Assembly (NCBI GenBank): GCA_937899725.1
Contig: CALCCA010000008.1
Coordinates: forward strand, 1 to 64,000
Source of the DNA: an uncultured Halomicronema sp.
Lineage (GTDB): Bacteria > Cyanobacteriota > Cyanobacteriia > Phormidesmidales > Phormidesmidaceae
DNA: 64,000 bases
Direction: 5' to 3'
In this document: piece by piece, positions 29,621-39,073 of the stretch
Numbering within the stretch: position 1 is the stretch's first letter
How the letters are laid out: each line of letters starts with the position of its first letter
Translations under genes and position numbers: made by a program
Notes under the pieces: generated by a model
The model's database searches: none
The model's input: the letters and a program-made list of their open reading frames with translations, nothing else
Told to the model about the DNA's origin: nothing

Positions 29621-30595
29621 GTGGGATTTTTGGCCCAGATTTATCTACCTTTGTGTGGCGGTGTTTTGCTCGGCATCGTTGCGAGTTTTTTGCTGTCATT
29701 GCCCCGACGACAGCAGGGACTCAACCGGCCCCTGCAGCATCAGGTACCAGCCTACTTAGGGCAATTTTTATTTTGGGTAGGCGTGCCGGGCAGTCTGATC
29801 CACTTTTTGCGGCAGGCTGATTTATCGGGTGGTGTTTGGGTCGCACCGTTGATGGCCTGGGTCACCTTTGTGATCGCTCTCGGGCTGGCGTGGCTCTGGC
29901 TGCAGCTATCGGCTCAGTCCCGATCAGCTCCAGCGAAAGGGGCTTTTTTGCTGTCCGCAATGGTGGGCAATACGGGGTACATCGGCTACCCAGTGATTTT
30001 GCTCTTGCCGCAGTTGGGCACGACCTATTTTGGCTGGGCGGTGTTTTATGACCTGCTCGGCACGGTATTTGCGGCCTATGGGTTAGGGGCGATGATTGGC
30101 ACCTATTATGGTGCGAGCCAATCGGCAATGCGATCGCGAGCACCCTGGCAGCAGAGTGTCATTGCGCTCGCCAAAACCCCGACGATTCCGGCCTTTTTGT
30201 TCGGGCTGGCGCTGCGACCAGTGGCGTTTCCGGTCTGGTTAGATCGGGGCCTACAGGGCTTTGCTTGGTCGATGGTGATTTTGTCGTTAGTGCTCATGGG
30301 GATGCAGCTGCAGCAGCTGCGATCGTGGCGTCAGGTGCCCCCGGCATTACAAGCTACGGTAATTCGTCTGGCGATCGCACCAGCCTTGGTAGGCGTGTTG
30401 TTAACGCTGGTGGGCATCACTGGCGCACCGCGTTTGGTAATCGTGCTGCAGGCGGGCATGCCTTCGGCCTTTGCCACGCTGGTGTTGGCGGAGACGTTCA
30501 AACTGGATCGCGACCTGGCCGTGACCTGTGTCGGCGTCAGTTCTGCTCTGCTGTTGCTAACGCTGCCCCTCTGGCTGTGGTGGTTTCCCGTTTGA
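29621..30595 (+). CDS. AEC (auxin efflux carrier) family transporter
   Basis: The 324 residues form ten or so hydrophobic helices in the two-bundle layout of the AEC/membrane transport protein family (PF03547). Landmarks are FLFWVGVPGSLIHFL, FLLSAMVGNTGYIGYPVILLLPQLG in the first half, and QAGMPSAFATLVLAETFKLDRDLAV in the second, which carry the family's substrate-site prolines and glycines. Bacterial members move malate or related organic acids; the substrate here is unknown. It begins with GTG. The 242 bases before it (29379-29620) contain nothing recognisable. Confidence 0.88.
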   Translation: MGFLAQIYLPLCGGVLLGIVASFLLSLPRRQQGLNRPLQHQVPAYLGQFLFWVGVPGSLIHFLRQADLSGGVWVAPLMAWVTFVIALGLAWLWLQLSAQSRSAPAKGAFLLSAMVGNTGYIGYPVILLLPQLGTTYFGWAVFYDLLGTVFAAYGLGAMIGTYYGASQSAMRSRAPWQQSVIALAKTPTIPAFLFGLALRPVAFPVWLDRGLQGFAWSMVILSLVLMGMQLQQLRSWRQVPPALQATVIRLAIAPALVGVLLTLVGITGAPRLVIVLQAGMPSAFATLVLAETFKLDRDLAVTCVGVSSALLLLTLPLWLWWFPV

Positions 30596-30727
30596 GGATG
30601 GTTGGGTGCGATCGCCGCTTGCTTATCCCCAGAAATCGATGAATCCTGGCGGCAAGACAACCAGATCGAGAATGAAGTCTGCCCTTAGAATGAGCTGACA
30701 GCCTGACCAGCCAAAGGGTGATCAACC

Positions 30728-31225
30728 GTGCCGCCATCCCTGAGAGATCCAGATCGATCGCACCCGTCCACTCAAGCTTTACCGATTCTCGTCCTGGCTT
30801 CCCACCGCTGGTATCGCGGGCTCAGTCGCTACGCTGCCACCCTGCTGCTACTTGGTGGAATGGGCACCCTGGCCCTGGCTTTGCCCGCCCGCAGTGCGAT
30901 CTCGGGAGTGTCGCGATCGCGCCCGGCTGTCTCCAGCACTCCCTTCAGTTCAGCACCGCCCCCGACAGCTGGGATATTGGCCCAACGACCAGCTGCACCT
31001 GCCAGCAGTCGCTCTGCCCCACCCCCGGCAGCGCCGTCGGTGGCGTGGCTGATTGTGATGCCGTCGGTGCCGATTGTGGGCGGCGCGTGGATTTATTTCA
31101 CCCGGCGACTGTTTGGCACGGGCGACGTGATGAAGACAGAAAGCCGCTCTCTTGACGCGAGGCCAGAGCCTTCATCTTGTGAACCGCCGCTGGCTCAGGA
31201 TGACAATGCTGACACGGACGTCTAA
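30728..31225 (+). CDS. Pro/Ser/Ala-rich membrane protein, unknown function
   Basis: The 165 residues have two hydrophobic segments (about 36-54, ATLLLLGGMGTLALALPA; about 105-121, VAWLIVMPSVPIVGGAWIYF) joined by a low-complexity linker rich in Ala, Pro and Ser. This could be a signal anchor with a second transmembrane helix and a cytoplasmic acidic tail. No family recognised. It begins with GTG. A 10-bp inverted repeat overlaps its stop codon. Confidence 0.55.
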   Translation: MPPSLRDPDRSHPSTQALPILVLASHRWYRGLSRYAATLLLLGGMGTLALALPARSAISGVSRSRPAVSSTPFSSAPPPTAGILAQRPAAPASSRSAPPPAAPSVAWLIVMPSVPIVGGAWIYFTRRLFGTGDVMKTESRSLDARPEPSSCEPPLAQDDNADTDV

Positions 31226-31247
31226 ACAGTATTGGGCCTGTTTAGAC
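31220..31247 (+). terminator. Inverted repeat overlapping a stop codon
   Basis: GTCTAAACAG (31220-31229) pairs perfectly with CTGTTTAGAC (31238-31247). The TAA stop of the preceding gene is within the left arm. There is no long T-run after it, so it may act as a weak terminator or as an operator; the right arm also carries one of four local TAGACTC copies. Confidence 0.4.
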
Positions 31248-31540
31248 TCTGTATAGACTCCAAGAAATTTTGGTCATCAAGGCCGTGATGCTTTTTGGAG
31301 AGAGACTTTCGAGGCTCAAGTTTGCCCCTTGAGTCCTCAGGGAAAGCGATCTGCTCTAACGCTTTAGGAGGTGATCATCGTCTCTTGAGTCGTTGGCCCA
31401 TGGTTGTGTTCTGACTACCTCAGATTAAGCGCAGCGGTTGCTGCACCAATCGCGGTACAGGCCACGATTACCACGACAAGTTTCTTCGTCATCAGCAATA
31501 AATGGCAGCTGGTTTGCGGCGTCCTGGAAAAGTCACCTGC

Positions 31541-31577
31541 ACTGTAGACTCTACAGTTCACTAGAGAATCTAGACTC
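31541..31577 (+). promoter_or_regulatory. Operator-like dyads before the multicopper oxidase gene
   Basis: ACTGTAGA-C-TCTACAGT (31541-31557) is a perfect palindrome. Overlapping it, CTCTA-N8-TAGAG (31549-31566) resembles the spaced dyads bound by MerR-family metal sensors of the CadR/PbrR type. The heptamer TAGACTC occurs at 31545 and 31571 and also at 31243 and 31254 in the same 424-bp gene-poor stretch. The location 73-109 bases before the oxidase start suits metal-responsive control. No regulator gene is present in the window. Confidence 0.45.
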
Positions 31578-31649
31578 AGAGTATCCAAGCTTTGGGGCAC
31601 TGTGCTTTGTCAATGGCTTATCGCCTCTGACAGCAGGTGAATCGTACTT

Positions 31650-33125
31650 ATGACAGCAATCAATCGTCGTACATTCTTGACTTGGGGCCTAACGGGAACT
31701 GCCGCGTTCTTATCTACCCGCTGCGCGAACAGCCTAACGTTTGGCAATCCTCGCACAGCCTTTTCCTCAACTGATAGACTGCCGACTCATCATTTTAGTC
31801 AATCAGGCCTTTTGGAACTGTCTTTACAGGCTCGTCAACAACCGGTGCCATTAGGCAATCAAACGGCCACCCTACTGACTTACAACGGTCAAGTTCCTGG
31901 GCCTATCTTGGAGGCAAAGACGGGGGATACCGTTCGTATCGACTTTGAAAATCAGCTAGCACAAACCACCAATCTGCATTTTCACGGGCTCCATATCCCG
32001 CCAACAGGCAATGCGGACAATGTCTTTCTCGCAGTACCATCAGGCGCAACCCAGCGCTATGAATTTGTGGTACCTGGGCAGCATCCGGGGGGACTCTTTT
32101 GGTATCACCCTCATCATCATGGGGTCGTGGCCAAACAAGTTTTTGGCGGACTGGCAGGCCCCTTGATCATTCGGGGACAAGTCGATGAGATTCCCGAGGT
32201 GCGAGCAGCTGAGGAAGCGATTTTAGTACTGCAAGATTTTGACCTCAACCGCCAAGGGCAGCCGCGTGAGCCCATGCCCATGTTTCGACGATGGGGACGA
32301 CAAGGCAACCTGATGACAGTGAATGGCGAACTCATGCCCACCCTGACCATTCCTCAATCAGGGTTATTACGTGTGCGACTCTTGAATGCCTCTCCCTCTA
32401 GGATTTACAGACTCCGCCTCGACAATCATCCCTGGCATCTGATGGGGCTGGATGGTGGCACCTTGCCTGACCCCGTTGAGATCGAAGAAGACTTGACTTT
32501 AGCGCCCGGAGAACGGGCCGATATTTTGGTGCCGGGCACCCGTGAACCCAATCGTTATTCATTGCTGAGTCTGCCTTACGACCGAGGCATTACAGACATG
32601 ATGGGGGGAATGGGCGGCCAGCATCACCGCAGAGCTGGCATCGATCACGCTCCTCGTGAGATTGCCCGACTCCAATATGGCGAGACGACAACTGTGGTGC
32701 CACTGCCCAAAACGTTGATACCGACAACCCCGCTGCCCGAGCCCATCAGACGTCGTGAATTTGTGCTTGACCATGGGATTGATCACGGTCATTCCTTTTT
32801 AATTAATGGGCGGGGATTTGACCATCACCGGGTTGATACGCCAGTCCAACTTGGCACGGTAGAAGACTGGCGCATTATCAATAAAGCCGGGATGGATCAT
32901 CCTTTCCATGTTCATACCAATGCTTTTCAAGTGCTCAGTCGCAACGGTCAGTCCTTTCCGTTTCAGGTCTGGAAAGATGTGGTCAATGTTAAAGCCTATG
33001 AGTCTGTTGACCTACGCATCGCGTTTAACGATTTTCCTGGTAAAACGGTCTATCATTGCCACATTCTTGACCACGAAGACCAAGGCATGATGGGAATTCT
33101 AGAAATTCAGCCAGCATCAGTCTGA
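31650..33125 (+). CDS. Multicopper oxidase (CueO/laccase-like)
   Basis: The enzyme is expected to oxidise Cu(I), other metal ions or phenolics while reducing oxygen to water, outside the cytoplasmic membrane. The N terminus has a Tat-like signal (NRRTFLTWGLTGTAAFLS). All copper sites are visible: NLHFHGLHI and FWYHPHHHG in domain 1, DHPFHVHTNAFQVL and VYHCHILDHEDQGMMG in domain 3, the last carrying the type-1 Cys, His and Met. A short Met/Gly/His insert (MMGGMGGQHHRR) near residue 315 recalls the Met-rich copper-sensing segment of CueO. The 491 residues fit the three-domain family. Regulation by metal is suggested by the upstream dyads. Confidence 0.93.
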   Translation: MTAINRRTFLTWGLTGTAAFLSTRCANSLTFGNPRTAFSSTDRLPTHHFSQSGLLELSLQARQQPVPLGNQTATLLTYNGQVPGPILEAKTGDTVRIDFENQLAQTTNLHFHGLHIPPTGNADNVFLAVPSGATQRYEFVVPGQHPGGLFWYHPHHHGVVAKQVFGGLAGPLIIRGQVDEIPEVRAAEEAILVLQDFDLNRQGQPREPMPMFRRWGRQGNLMTVNGELMPTLTIPQSGLLRVRLLNASPSRIYRLRLDNHPWHLMGLDGGTLPDPVEIEEDLTLAPGERADILVPGTREPNRYSLLSLPYDRGITDMMGGMGGQHHRRAGIDHAPREIARLQYGETTTVVPLPKTLIPTTPLPEPIRRREFVLDHGIDHGHSFLINGRGFDHHRVDTPVQLGTVEDWRIINKAGMDHPFHVHTNAFQVLSRNGQSFPFQVWKDVVNVKAYESVDLRIAFNDFPGKTVYHCHILDHEDQGMMGILEIQPASV

Positions 33126-33313
33126 AGCAATCATCCCGGTGATCATCTCCAAAGCATCGGAATAAATCATCGATCCGGCTCAATTCTGAACGGGTATCCC
33201 ATCACCACACGCTATGGCCCAAAACACCGAAGGCTGACAGCTTCATCCGCTGGCTAGCCAACAAGGCAAGCGTTGAGAATTAGTACAAATGTTGTTACCT
33301 TAGTACCACTCAA

Positions 33314-34864
33314 ATGCGGAGTGATGCGGTGCAGGGTTTACTGTGGGGCCTGGTGGGATTGGCATTGGGCGGAGCGATCGCGACTCTCCTGCTGCAACTG
33401 CGGGTACAAACTATTCGCGATCGCGCCCAAGCCGACGTCGTGGCCGATCGCGCCAGCGCCTACGAACGCCTGCAGCAGCAAGAGCGACAGATTCAAGACC
33501 TGCAGGCCACGGTACAAGATCGGGAAATGCGCCTCGAAGCGGTTCAGGCGAACTGGCGTCAAGAAGCCACCCTGCGGGCCACAGCCGAAGCCCAATTCGA
33601 GCAAATCACCCAGGTCAGACAGCAGCTACAGGCACGCGATATCCACCTACAGCAGCTGCAGCAGAGTTACGTCACCGTGCAATCGCAGCTGACCGAAGCA
33701 CAAACCCGTCTGCAGCAAGAACAAGCGCTCAGCCAGGAAAAACAGGCGCTGTTAGATCAGGCCCAGCAGCGTCTCACCGATGCGTTTAAGGCGCTATCGG
33801 CGGATGCCCTGCAGCGCAACTCGCAATCCTTTATGCAGCTGGCCGAGACAATTTTGGCCAAGTTTCAAAGTCAGGCTCAAGGAGACTTGGGCCAGCGACA
33901 GGCCGCGATCGCGGCGTTGGTGAATCCCTTACACCAGTCGCTGCAGCAGGTGAGCGGCCACCTTAAAGAGCTGGAAACTGCCCGTACCGCGGCCTATAGC
34001 ACCCTGACCGAGCAGGTCAAATCTCTGGCAGTGGCGCAAACGCAACTGCAGGGCGAAACTGCCAACCTGGTCAAGGCGCTGCGATCGCCCACAGTGCGAG
34101 GTCGATGGGGCGAGATTCAGCTGCAGCGGGTCGTCGAAATGGCCGGCATGGTGGAATATTGTGATTTTCGACAGCAGGCGACCGCTGAGACCGAGGCGGG
34201 CCGACTGCGCCCCGACATGGTCATTCAGCTGCCCAACCAGCGGCAGATTGTGGTGGATTCTAAAGCGCCGCTGCAGGCTTATTTAGAGGCGCTAGAGATG
34301 ACGGATGACAGCGGTAAGCGCGATCGCCTGCAGCACCACGCACGGCAAATTCGCACCCACTTGACTCAGCTCGGCAGCAAAGGCTATTGGGAGCAGTTTC
34401 AGCCTGCACCCGAGTTTGTAGTGCTGTTTTTGCCGGGGGAAACCTTCTTTAGCGCCGCGCTGGAGCAAGATCCAGGTCTGATTGAATTTGGGGTAGATCA
34501 GCGGGTGATTCTGGCCACGCCAACGACTCTAATTGCTCTGCTCAAAGCCGTTGCCTACGGCTGGCGGCAAGAAAAGCTGGCTGAAAACGCCCAGCAGATC
34601 AGCAGCTTGGGCAAAGAAATGTACGATCGCACCTACACGCTCATTTCCCATATGGGCAAGCTGCGTCGGGGATTGGATAGCAGCGTTGATGCCTTTAATA
34701 AAGTCGTCGGGTCTCTGGAGTCACGGGTGCTGGTGACGGCTCGCAAATTCAAAGATTTGGGAGCGGCTTCGGGGGACGAGCTAGAAACCGTGGAGACTCT
34801 GGATAGAATGCCGCGATCGCTGACAGATTTGGGCCACGCTCCCCTGCCCGACATTTCTGAGTGA
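33314..34864 (+). CDS. rmuC: DNA recombination protein RmuC
   Basis: RmuC proteins limit recombination-driven inversions and are predicted to have a restriction-endonuclease-like fold. The 516 residues begin with a membrane anchor ([21 protein letters not shown]), continue with a long coiled coil (about 25-165, rich in Gln/Glu/Arg) and end in the RmuC domain with [37 protein letters not shown] and [22 protein letters not shown]. Length and order match the family. It stands 190 bases after the oxidase with no obvious link. Confidence 0.93.
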   Translation: MRSDAVQGLLWGLVGLALGGAIATLLLQLRVQTIRDRAQADVVADRASAYERLQQQERQIQDLQATVQDREMRLEAVQANWRQEATLRATAEAQFEQITQVRQQLQARDIHLQQLQQSYVTVQSQLTEAQTRLQQEQALSQEKQALLDQAQQRLTDAFKALSADALQRNSQSFMQLAETILAKFQSQAQGDLGQRQAAIAALVNPLHQSLQQVSGHLKELETARTAAYSTLTEQVKSLAVAQTQLQGETANLVKALRSPTVRGRWGEIQLQRVVEMAGMVEYCDFRQQATAETEAGRLRPDMVIQLPNQRQIVVDSKAPLQAYLEALEMTDDSGKRDRLQHHARQIRTHLTQLGSKGYWEQFQPAPEFVVLFLPGETFFSAALEQDPGLIEFGVDQRVILATPTTLIALLKAVAYGWRQEKLAENAQQISSLGKEMYDRTYTLISHMGKLRRGLDSSVDAFNKVVGSLESRVLVTARKFKDLGAASGDELETVETLDRMPRSLTDLGHAPLPDISE

Positions 34865-34987
34865 AGGTGATGGCGACAGGCCAAGGCATCGTGCGGCGTC
34901 GAGCCCCTGGTCATCGGGGTTAACTGTGGCCCGCAAAATTCAGTGTTGCATCATGGATATACCGCCTCCTTCAAAGCCCGAAAATCC

Positions 34988-35860
34988 ATGAACCAGAGAA
35001 CTCAATATTTATTGGAACTAGCAAAACGCAATGTCAAAGCTTACATTGCCAATTCAAAAACTAAAGCAGCCATGGTTGCAGGCTCGGTTGCAGAAGGGCT
35101 GTGTGATGAGTACTCCGATTGTGACATGAGCATCTATTACGACGAATTACCTTCCGACGAAGAATTACAGCTTGCGCGTCAACAGAATCAAGGTTCAGAA
35201 CGGCTCTGGGTTTTAGGCGATCGCAAAGCGGGGGGATTCGCTGAGAGCTACTTTGTGAGCGGTGTTGAGTGTCAGTTTGGTCATGTGACGATCGCCCAAT
35301 GGGAAAAAGATATCTCAAATATCTTGGAAGGACACGACATTCAATCCCCGTTAGTCAAAGCGTTGTCCGGAACGCTGGTGGGCATTCCACTATACGGTGA
35401 GACACTCATTCAGCGATGGCAAACCAAAATAGCGAATTATCCCGACGAACTCGCCCAGAAGATGGTTGAACATTACCTGAAGTTCTTCGCGATTTGGGGA
35501 ATGCAGGAAAAGTTCGCCCAGCGAGATGCAACGCTTTGGTACTATCAGATTTTGGTTGAGTCAGCCCAAAATCTGCTCGGCGTACTGTCTGGGTTGAACC
35601 GCTTGTATTATTCGACGTTTCAGTTCAAGCGGATGAACAGGTTTATTGCACAAATGGAGATTGCGCCGGAGAATCTTGCCGTTCGTCTGGAAAGGCTGTT
35701 TCGTCAGGAACCTGCAGTAGCGGTCAATCAGCTTGAAGCGCTGGTTAGAGAAACCGTAGAGCTGGTGGAGGTTAATCTACCTCAAGTGGATACATCGGCA
35801 GCCAAACGAAGATTAGGCTGGAGGCAGCAGCCGTGGCAATTCAATGCCGCAAATCGGTGA
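34988..35860 (+). CDS. Nucleotidyltransferase-fold protein
   Basis: About 290 residues with the DNA polymerase beta-like nucleotidyltransferase signature GSVAEGLCDEYSDCDMSIYYDE (GS...DxD, residues about 33-54). The rest is helical and could bind a small substrate, as in aminoglycoside nucleotidyltransferase-like and DUF4037-like proteins. No toxin-antitoxin partner is adjacent. The substrate is unknown. I chose ATG 34988 (MNQRTQYLLELAKRN) over 34943. AT-richer codon use than its neighbours hints at different ancestry, but this was judged by eye. Confidence 0.7.
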   Translation: MNQRTQYLLELAKRNVKAYIANSKTKAAMVAGSVAEGLCDEYSDCDMSIYYDELPSDEELQLARQQNQGSERLWVLGDRKAGGFAESYFVSGVECQFGHVTIAQWEKDISNILEGHDIQSPLVKALSGTLVGIPLYGETLIQRWQTKIANYPDELAQKMVEHYLKFFAIWGMQEKFAQRDATLWYYQILVESAQNLLGVLSGLNRLYYSTFQFKRMNRFIAQMEIAPENLAVRLERLFRQEPAVAVNQLEALVRETVELVEVNLPQVDTSAAKRRLGWRQQPWQFNAANR

Positions 35861-36085
35861 GGCATTGCCAGGTAATAATCGTGCTGCAGCAAACGTGCTT
35901 GCTTGCTTTGTTCGGGTTCAGAAAAGTTGCCTTAGCTGAACGTGATCGTTGACCATTCACGGGCAGATCAAACTGGCATGAATTCACCTTTAGCCATGCA
36001 CAACCCCCACGGCTCTGCTTCAACGGGCTAGGTGTCACCTGAACGCTGATTCTGATGTCGATGACTTCCGCAATAGGTTGAACCG

Positions 36086-36994
36086 ATGGCTGGCGATCGC
36101 CCTCACTTTATTCTGATATTTCTTGATGGGGTCGGTCTGGGCTCAATTCAGGCTACCAATCCGCTAGCCATAGCCGCCCACACTCCGTTTCTCGCCAGCC
36201 TACTGGGCACTTCGTTAACCACGGGACTCAACATCGTTCAGTCAAAACTCGTTGCGAAGCCCATTGACGCCTGCTTAGGGGTGCCGGGCCTGCCGCAGAG
36301 TGCCACTGGCCAAACGACCCTCTACACCGGGCAAAATGCCGCTCAGTTTCGCGGTCAACATCAAACCGGGTTCGCCAACGGGTCACTGCGGCAGCTGATT
36401 ACTGCCCACGGCTTATTCAAGCAGGTGATCGCTCATGGCGGCACAGCGACCCTCGCCAATCTGTATTCGCCCGCTTATTTTGAGGCGATCGCCCAGCGGC
36501 GCATTCGCTATGCCGTGGGTACGCTGCTCAATCTCACGGCGGGTTTACCCTTTCGCATGCAGAGTGAATATGAGCAGGGGGAAGCCATCTTTTGGGACAT
36601 TACCGGTGAGCATGCCCGCTTTCGCGGCATCGCCGCTCCGCCGATTTCGCCCCAAGAGGCAGGAGTGCGATTGGCGCGACTGGGGCAACGCCATACGTTC
36701 ACCCTGTTTGAATGCTTTGCACCGGACTATGTCGGCCATCAGCAAGACTGGCCGGCAGCGATCGCAGTGCTGCAGCGGATTGATCGCTTTGTGGAAAACC
36801 TTGTGGAAAATCTAGCCACGAATGTAACCCTGGTCATCACCAGCGATCACGGCAACATCGAAGATTTATCAACGAAACGCCATACCTTTAACCCGGTACC
36901 ACTCATTGCGATCGGCCCCCAGGCCATCAATTTTGCGGCAGCGACTGATTTAACCAGTATTGCCCCCATCCTCTTGCCTGCCTGCCGTTGCTGA
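36086..36994 (+). CDS. Metalloenzyme (alkaline phosphatase/phosphoglycerate mutase) superfamily protein
   Basis: The 302 residues show the metal-binding start ILIFLDGVGLGS, the nucleophile-region QSATGQTTLYTGQNA (a Ser/Thr after Gln), a late DYVGHQQDW, and TSDHGNIEDLSTKRHT. This order fits the metalloenzyme superfamily (PF01676) that includes cofactor-independent phosphoglycerate mutase and phosphopentomutase. It is much shorter than iPGM (about 510) and lacks its large insert, so it is probably an uncharacterised cyanobacterial phosphatase or phosphotransferase. The C terminus is short (LLPACRC). Confidence 0.8.
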   Translation: MAGDRPHFILIFLDGVGLGSIQATNPLAIAAHTPFLASLLGTSLTTGLNIVQSKLVAKPIDACLGVPGLPQSATGQTTLYTGQNAAQFRGQHQTGFANGSLRQLITAHGLFKQVIAHGGTATLANLYSPAYFEAIAQRRIRYAVGTLLNLTAGLPFRMQSEYEQGEAIFWDITGEHARFRGIAAPPISPQEAGVRLARLGQRHTFTLFECFAPDYVGHQQDWPAAIAVLQRIDRFVENLVENLATNVTLVITSDHGNIEDLSTKRHTFNPVPLIAIGPQAINFAAATDLTSIAPILLPACRC

Positions 36995-37120
36995 GACCAG
37001 CACCAGACCATTCACAGAAAACAGTCCCGATTGAAAAAGTGAACTTTTCGACTCAAGCTTTCTGTCACCTGCCCTAGCGCGATCGCCAAAATCAGGCCAG
37101 AACAGGCAGCATTCTACGAC

Positions 37121-37327
37121 TTAAGCCGCGACATCAAATAACGTATCTAAGTAAATACGAGAAGTGACGCTGTCCTTCCGCCCATTCTGCAAGAGGAATA
37201 ACGAAACAGCTGCTGAAAACACGCGATCTTGGTCCCAAGTCGGATGACCTTCTAAAAAGTCAGCGAGGGAATTATGCAGTTCTTCAGGGATTTCAGAAAG
37301 GATGCTGATCTGGCGGTGCATATTCAA
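37121..37327 (-). CDS. DUF2811 protein
   Basis: The 68 residues match the cyanobacterial DUF2811 family: ISILSEIPEELHNSLADFLEGHPTWDQDRVFSAAVSLFLLQNG, followed by a conserved YLDTLF end. Function is unknown; it resembles small DNA-binding or regulatory proteins only in size. It lies alone at the edge of a 660-bp non-coding region that holds a DnaA-box cluster. Confidence 0.85.
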   Translation of the reverse strand: MNMHRQISILSEIPEELHNSLADFLEGHPTWDQDRVFSAAVSLFLLQNGRKDSVTSRIYLDTLFDVAA

Positions 37328-37675
37328 ACTCCCAGTTGATAGTTAACGTTTGTATAATCAAGCTATTTTTTGCGACTAAAAATTGGCGTGACAAAATGAG
37401 CTTTGTCACGGACTCACACCCTGCACCTATTGAATTCACAAAAAGCTTTTAACCCTGAGCCAGGGTCAACCCAGTTGGGGATGAATCGAAAGTAGATTTC
37501 CTGCGATGGCCTCAATCATTAATGCTTTAACGATTGGCCCCAGGCACAAAAGCGGCTCACCTCAACCAGTCGCTACATTGTGCGCTGAAGGGGGTATGAC
37601 CTGTCAACGCAACGTTTGTATTACTTGCGCTTTATATTTTCTTAAGATTTACCATGTCAAGCGACTTGTAAGTAA

Positions 37676-37900
37676 TTTTCCGCATTTTTTGCTTGATTTT
37701 CGCTGTGATCTTGGCTCATCTAGGCTGTGGAAATCGAATTAGGGTCGCGGATGAAGATCACGTGTCTAGCGCGATTGATCTGTGGAAAACCTGTGGAAAA
37801 CTAGACCCTGTTGGGGAAAACAATCAGAGTCATTGTGGAAAAAGTATGAACGGGCATGAAAGACTGATTTTTTTAAATTTGAGGCAATAAGTTTCAAGGT
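37676..37900. other. DnaA-box cluster, candidate replication origin
   Basis: The region 37328-37989 has no credible gene. It holds three exact TGTGGAAAA boxes (37781, 37792, 37834) and one TGTGGAAAT (37726), all on the plus strand, with a weaker TGGGGAAAA (37812) and a reverse-strand TTTTCCGCA (37676). TTTTCCACA/TGTGGAAAA is the DnaA box form common in cyanobacteria. An AT-rich stretch (GATTTTTTTAAATTTGAGG, 37865-37883) lies next to the boxes and could be the unwinding element. dnaA, dnaN and gyrB are not in the window. Confidence 0.55.
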
Positions 37901-37989
37901 TCGTAACGTTTTATTGCTAAATCCCCTCATTTTCTAGGTCGCCTCCTATTTTTTGGTGCCCAGGCTCAGATTCATCTGGCTACTGGCAC

Positions 37990-38715
37990 TCAAATCGCGA
38001 GGTCAGCAAGGCCGAGATAGCGGATGGCTGGAGGCGTCACCTCAAAGCGACAGGGCAAGACTTCGACACCTGCCGCGATCGCCGTGCGCAGCAGTTCCCC
38101 ATAGGTGGGGTCTTTTTCATCGCCGGGAGCAAAGGCAGTGCAATCACCGCGATTGATGAAATACAGCATCACCGCTCGGGCTGCAGGCAGCAGCTGGGTC
38201 AGTTCCCTCAAATGCTTTTGACCGCGGGTAGTCACCGTATCGGGAAACAGGGCCAGCGTCTCTTGAGCCCAAGTCGTGTTTTTGACCTCAATATAAATGG
38301 GGCGATCGCCCGTTCCCGTTAGCAAAAAATCGATGCGGCTTTTGCCGTCAGTGCCATACTTGACCTCCGAACGAATCTCGTCGTAAGGACCTAATTGCGG
38401 CAAGAGACGATGTTCGAGCACTGACCTGACGACGCGGTTGGGCAAAGCGGTGTTGGCCCCTGCCCAGGTGGCGACCGTGTCATTAACGGCAGAGAGTTCC
38501 CAAGTGTAAGCCAGCTTGCGCTTAGGGCTGGGATTGTGAGACACCATGACTTGGCCGCCGATATGGCAAACGCCGGTCATGGGGCCGGTGTTGGGGCAGT
38601 GAGCCGTAATGACTTCGCCAGACTCAAGCTCAATATCAGCGAAAAACCGCTTGTAGCGCTTGAGCAATTTGCCTGCATACAGGGTGGGAAAAGGATAATG
38701 CCAGTCTTGGGTCAT
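37990..38715 (-). CDS. sfsA: Sugar fermentation stimulation protein SfsA
   Basis: The 241 residues match SfsA: the N-terminal OB-like region (LLKRYKRFFADIELESGEVITAHCPNTGPMTG) and the nuclease-like core (EVKYGTDGKSRIDFLLTG, YIEVKNTTWAQ, FPDTVTTRGQKHLRELTQL). The D...ExK arrangement (RIDFLL...IEVKN) is the restriction-nuclease-like fold motif; biochemical role is not settled (DNA binding is reported for E. coli SfsA). Standard length. It reads toward the candidate origin region. Confidence 0.93.
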   Translation of the reverse strand: MTQDWHYPFPTLYAGKLLKRYKRFFADIELESGEVITAHCPNTGPMTGVCHIGGQVMVSHNPSPKRKLAYTWELSAVNDTVATWAGANTALPNRVVRSVLEHRLLPQLGPYDEIRSEVKYGTDGKSRIDFLLTGTGDRPIYIEVKNTTWAQETLALFPDTVTTRGQKHLRELTQLLPAARAVMLYFINRGDCTAFAPGDEKDPTYGELLRTAIAAGVEVLPCRFEVTPPAIRYLGLADLAI

Positions 38716-39073
38716 AGCAATAATATTGATTAGGGCAGCGATCGTGGGTGTCGCACTCCAGAGATAGTGACTCGTGGAGGCAACTGACGGAACCCAGAGC
38801 CTGTTCTCTCTCGTTCCTGAGCCAGCATCTTGAGCTGTCCCTGACGAGCATCTGCATCAGCGTAGACCTGACGACTCTGATCAGTACAGCCACCATTCTG
38901 CAGCCTGGCGGAACTTGGCTTTTCTCTCTCCCCAGAAGTGTTGCATGACGACTCCAGCTTGATTTGCTGCGTCCAGCAACCCTCCGTGCTCGGTATGCAG
39001 CAGTGAAGGTAGGGCAAGGCAAGTGCCCGGTTTCCAACGATGCCGCGATCGCGATGGGAAATCCAGCTGTTGC
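38716..39073. other. 358-bp intergenic region
   Basis: Frames on both strands are open for 60-95 codons but none resembles a known family, and their composition is Ser/Arg/Gln/Cys-rich in the way of non-coding frames. No T-tailed hairpin or RNA gene was recognised. It must contain the sfsA promoter. Confidence 0.4.

Noticed and set aside
31415-31600. Minus-strand 61-codon frame ending MTKKLVVVIVACTAIGAATAALNLR, divergent from the oxidase gene
   Set aside because: The last 25 residues look like a signal sequence, but no mature domain follows, there is no clear ribosome-binding site, and the frame crosses the operator-like dyads.
38730-39017. Minus-strand 95-codon frame between sfsA and the peptidoglycan-binding gene
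   Set aside because: Composition is Arg/Ser/Cys/Gln-rich without hydrophobic core pattern, other frames are equally open, and no family resemblance was found.
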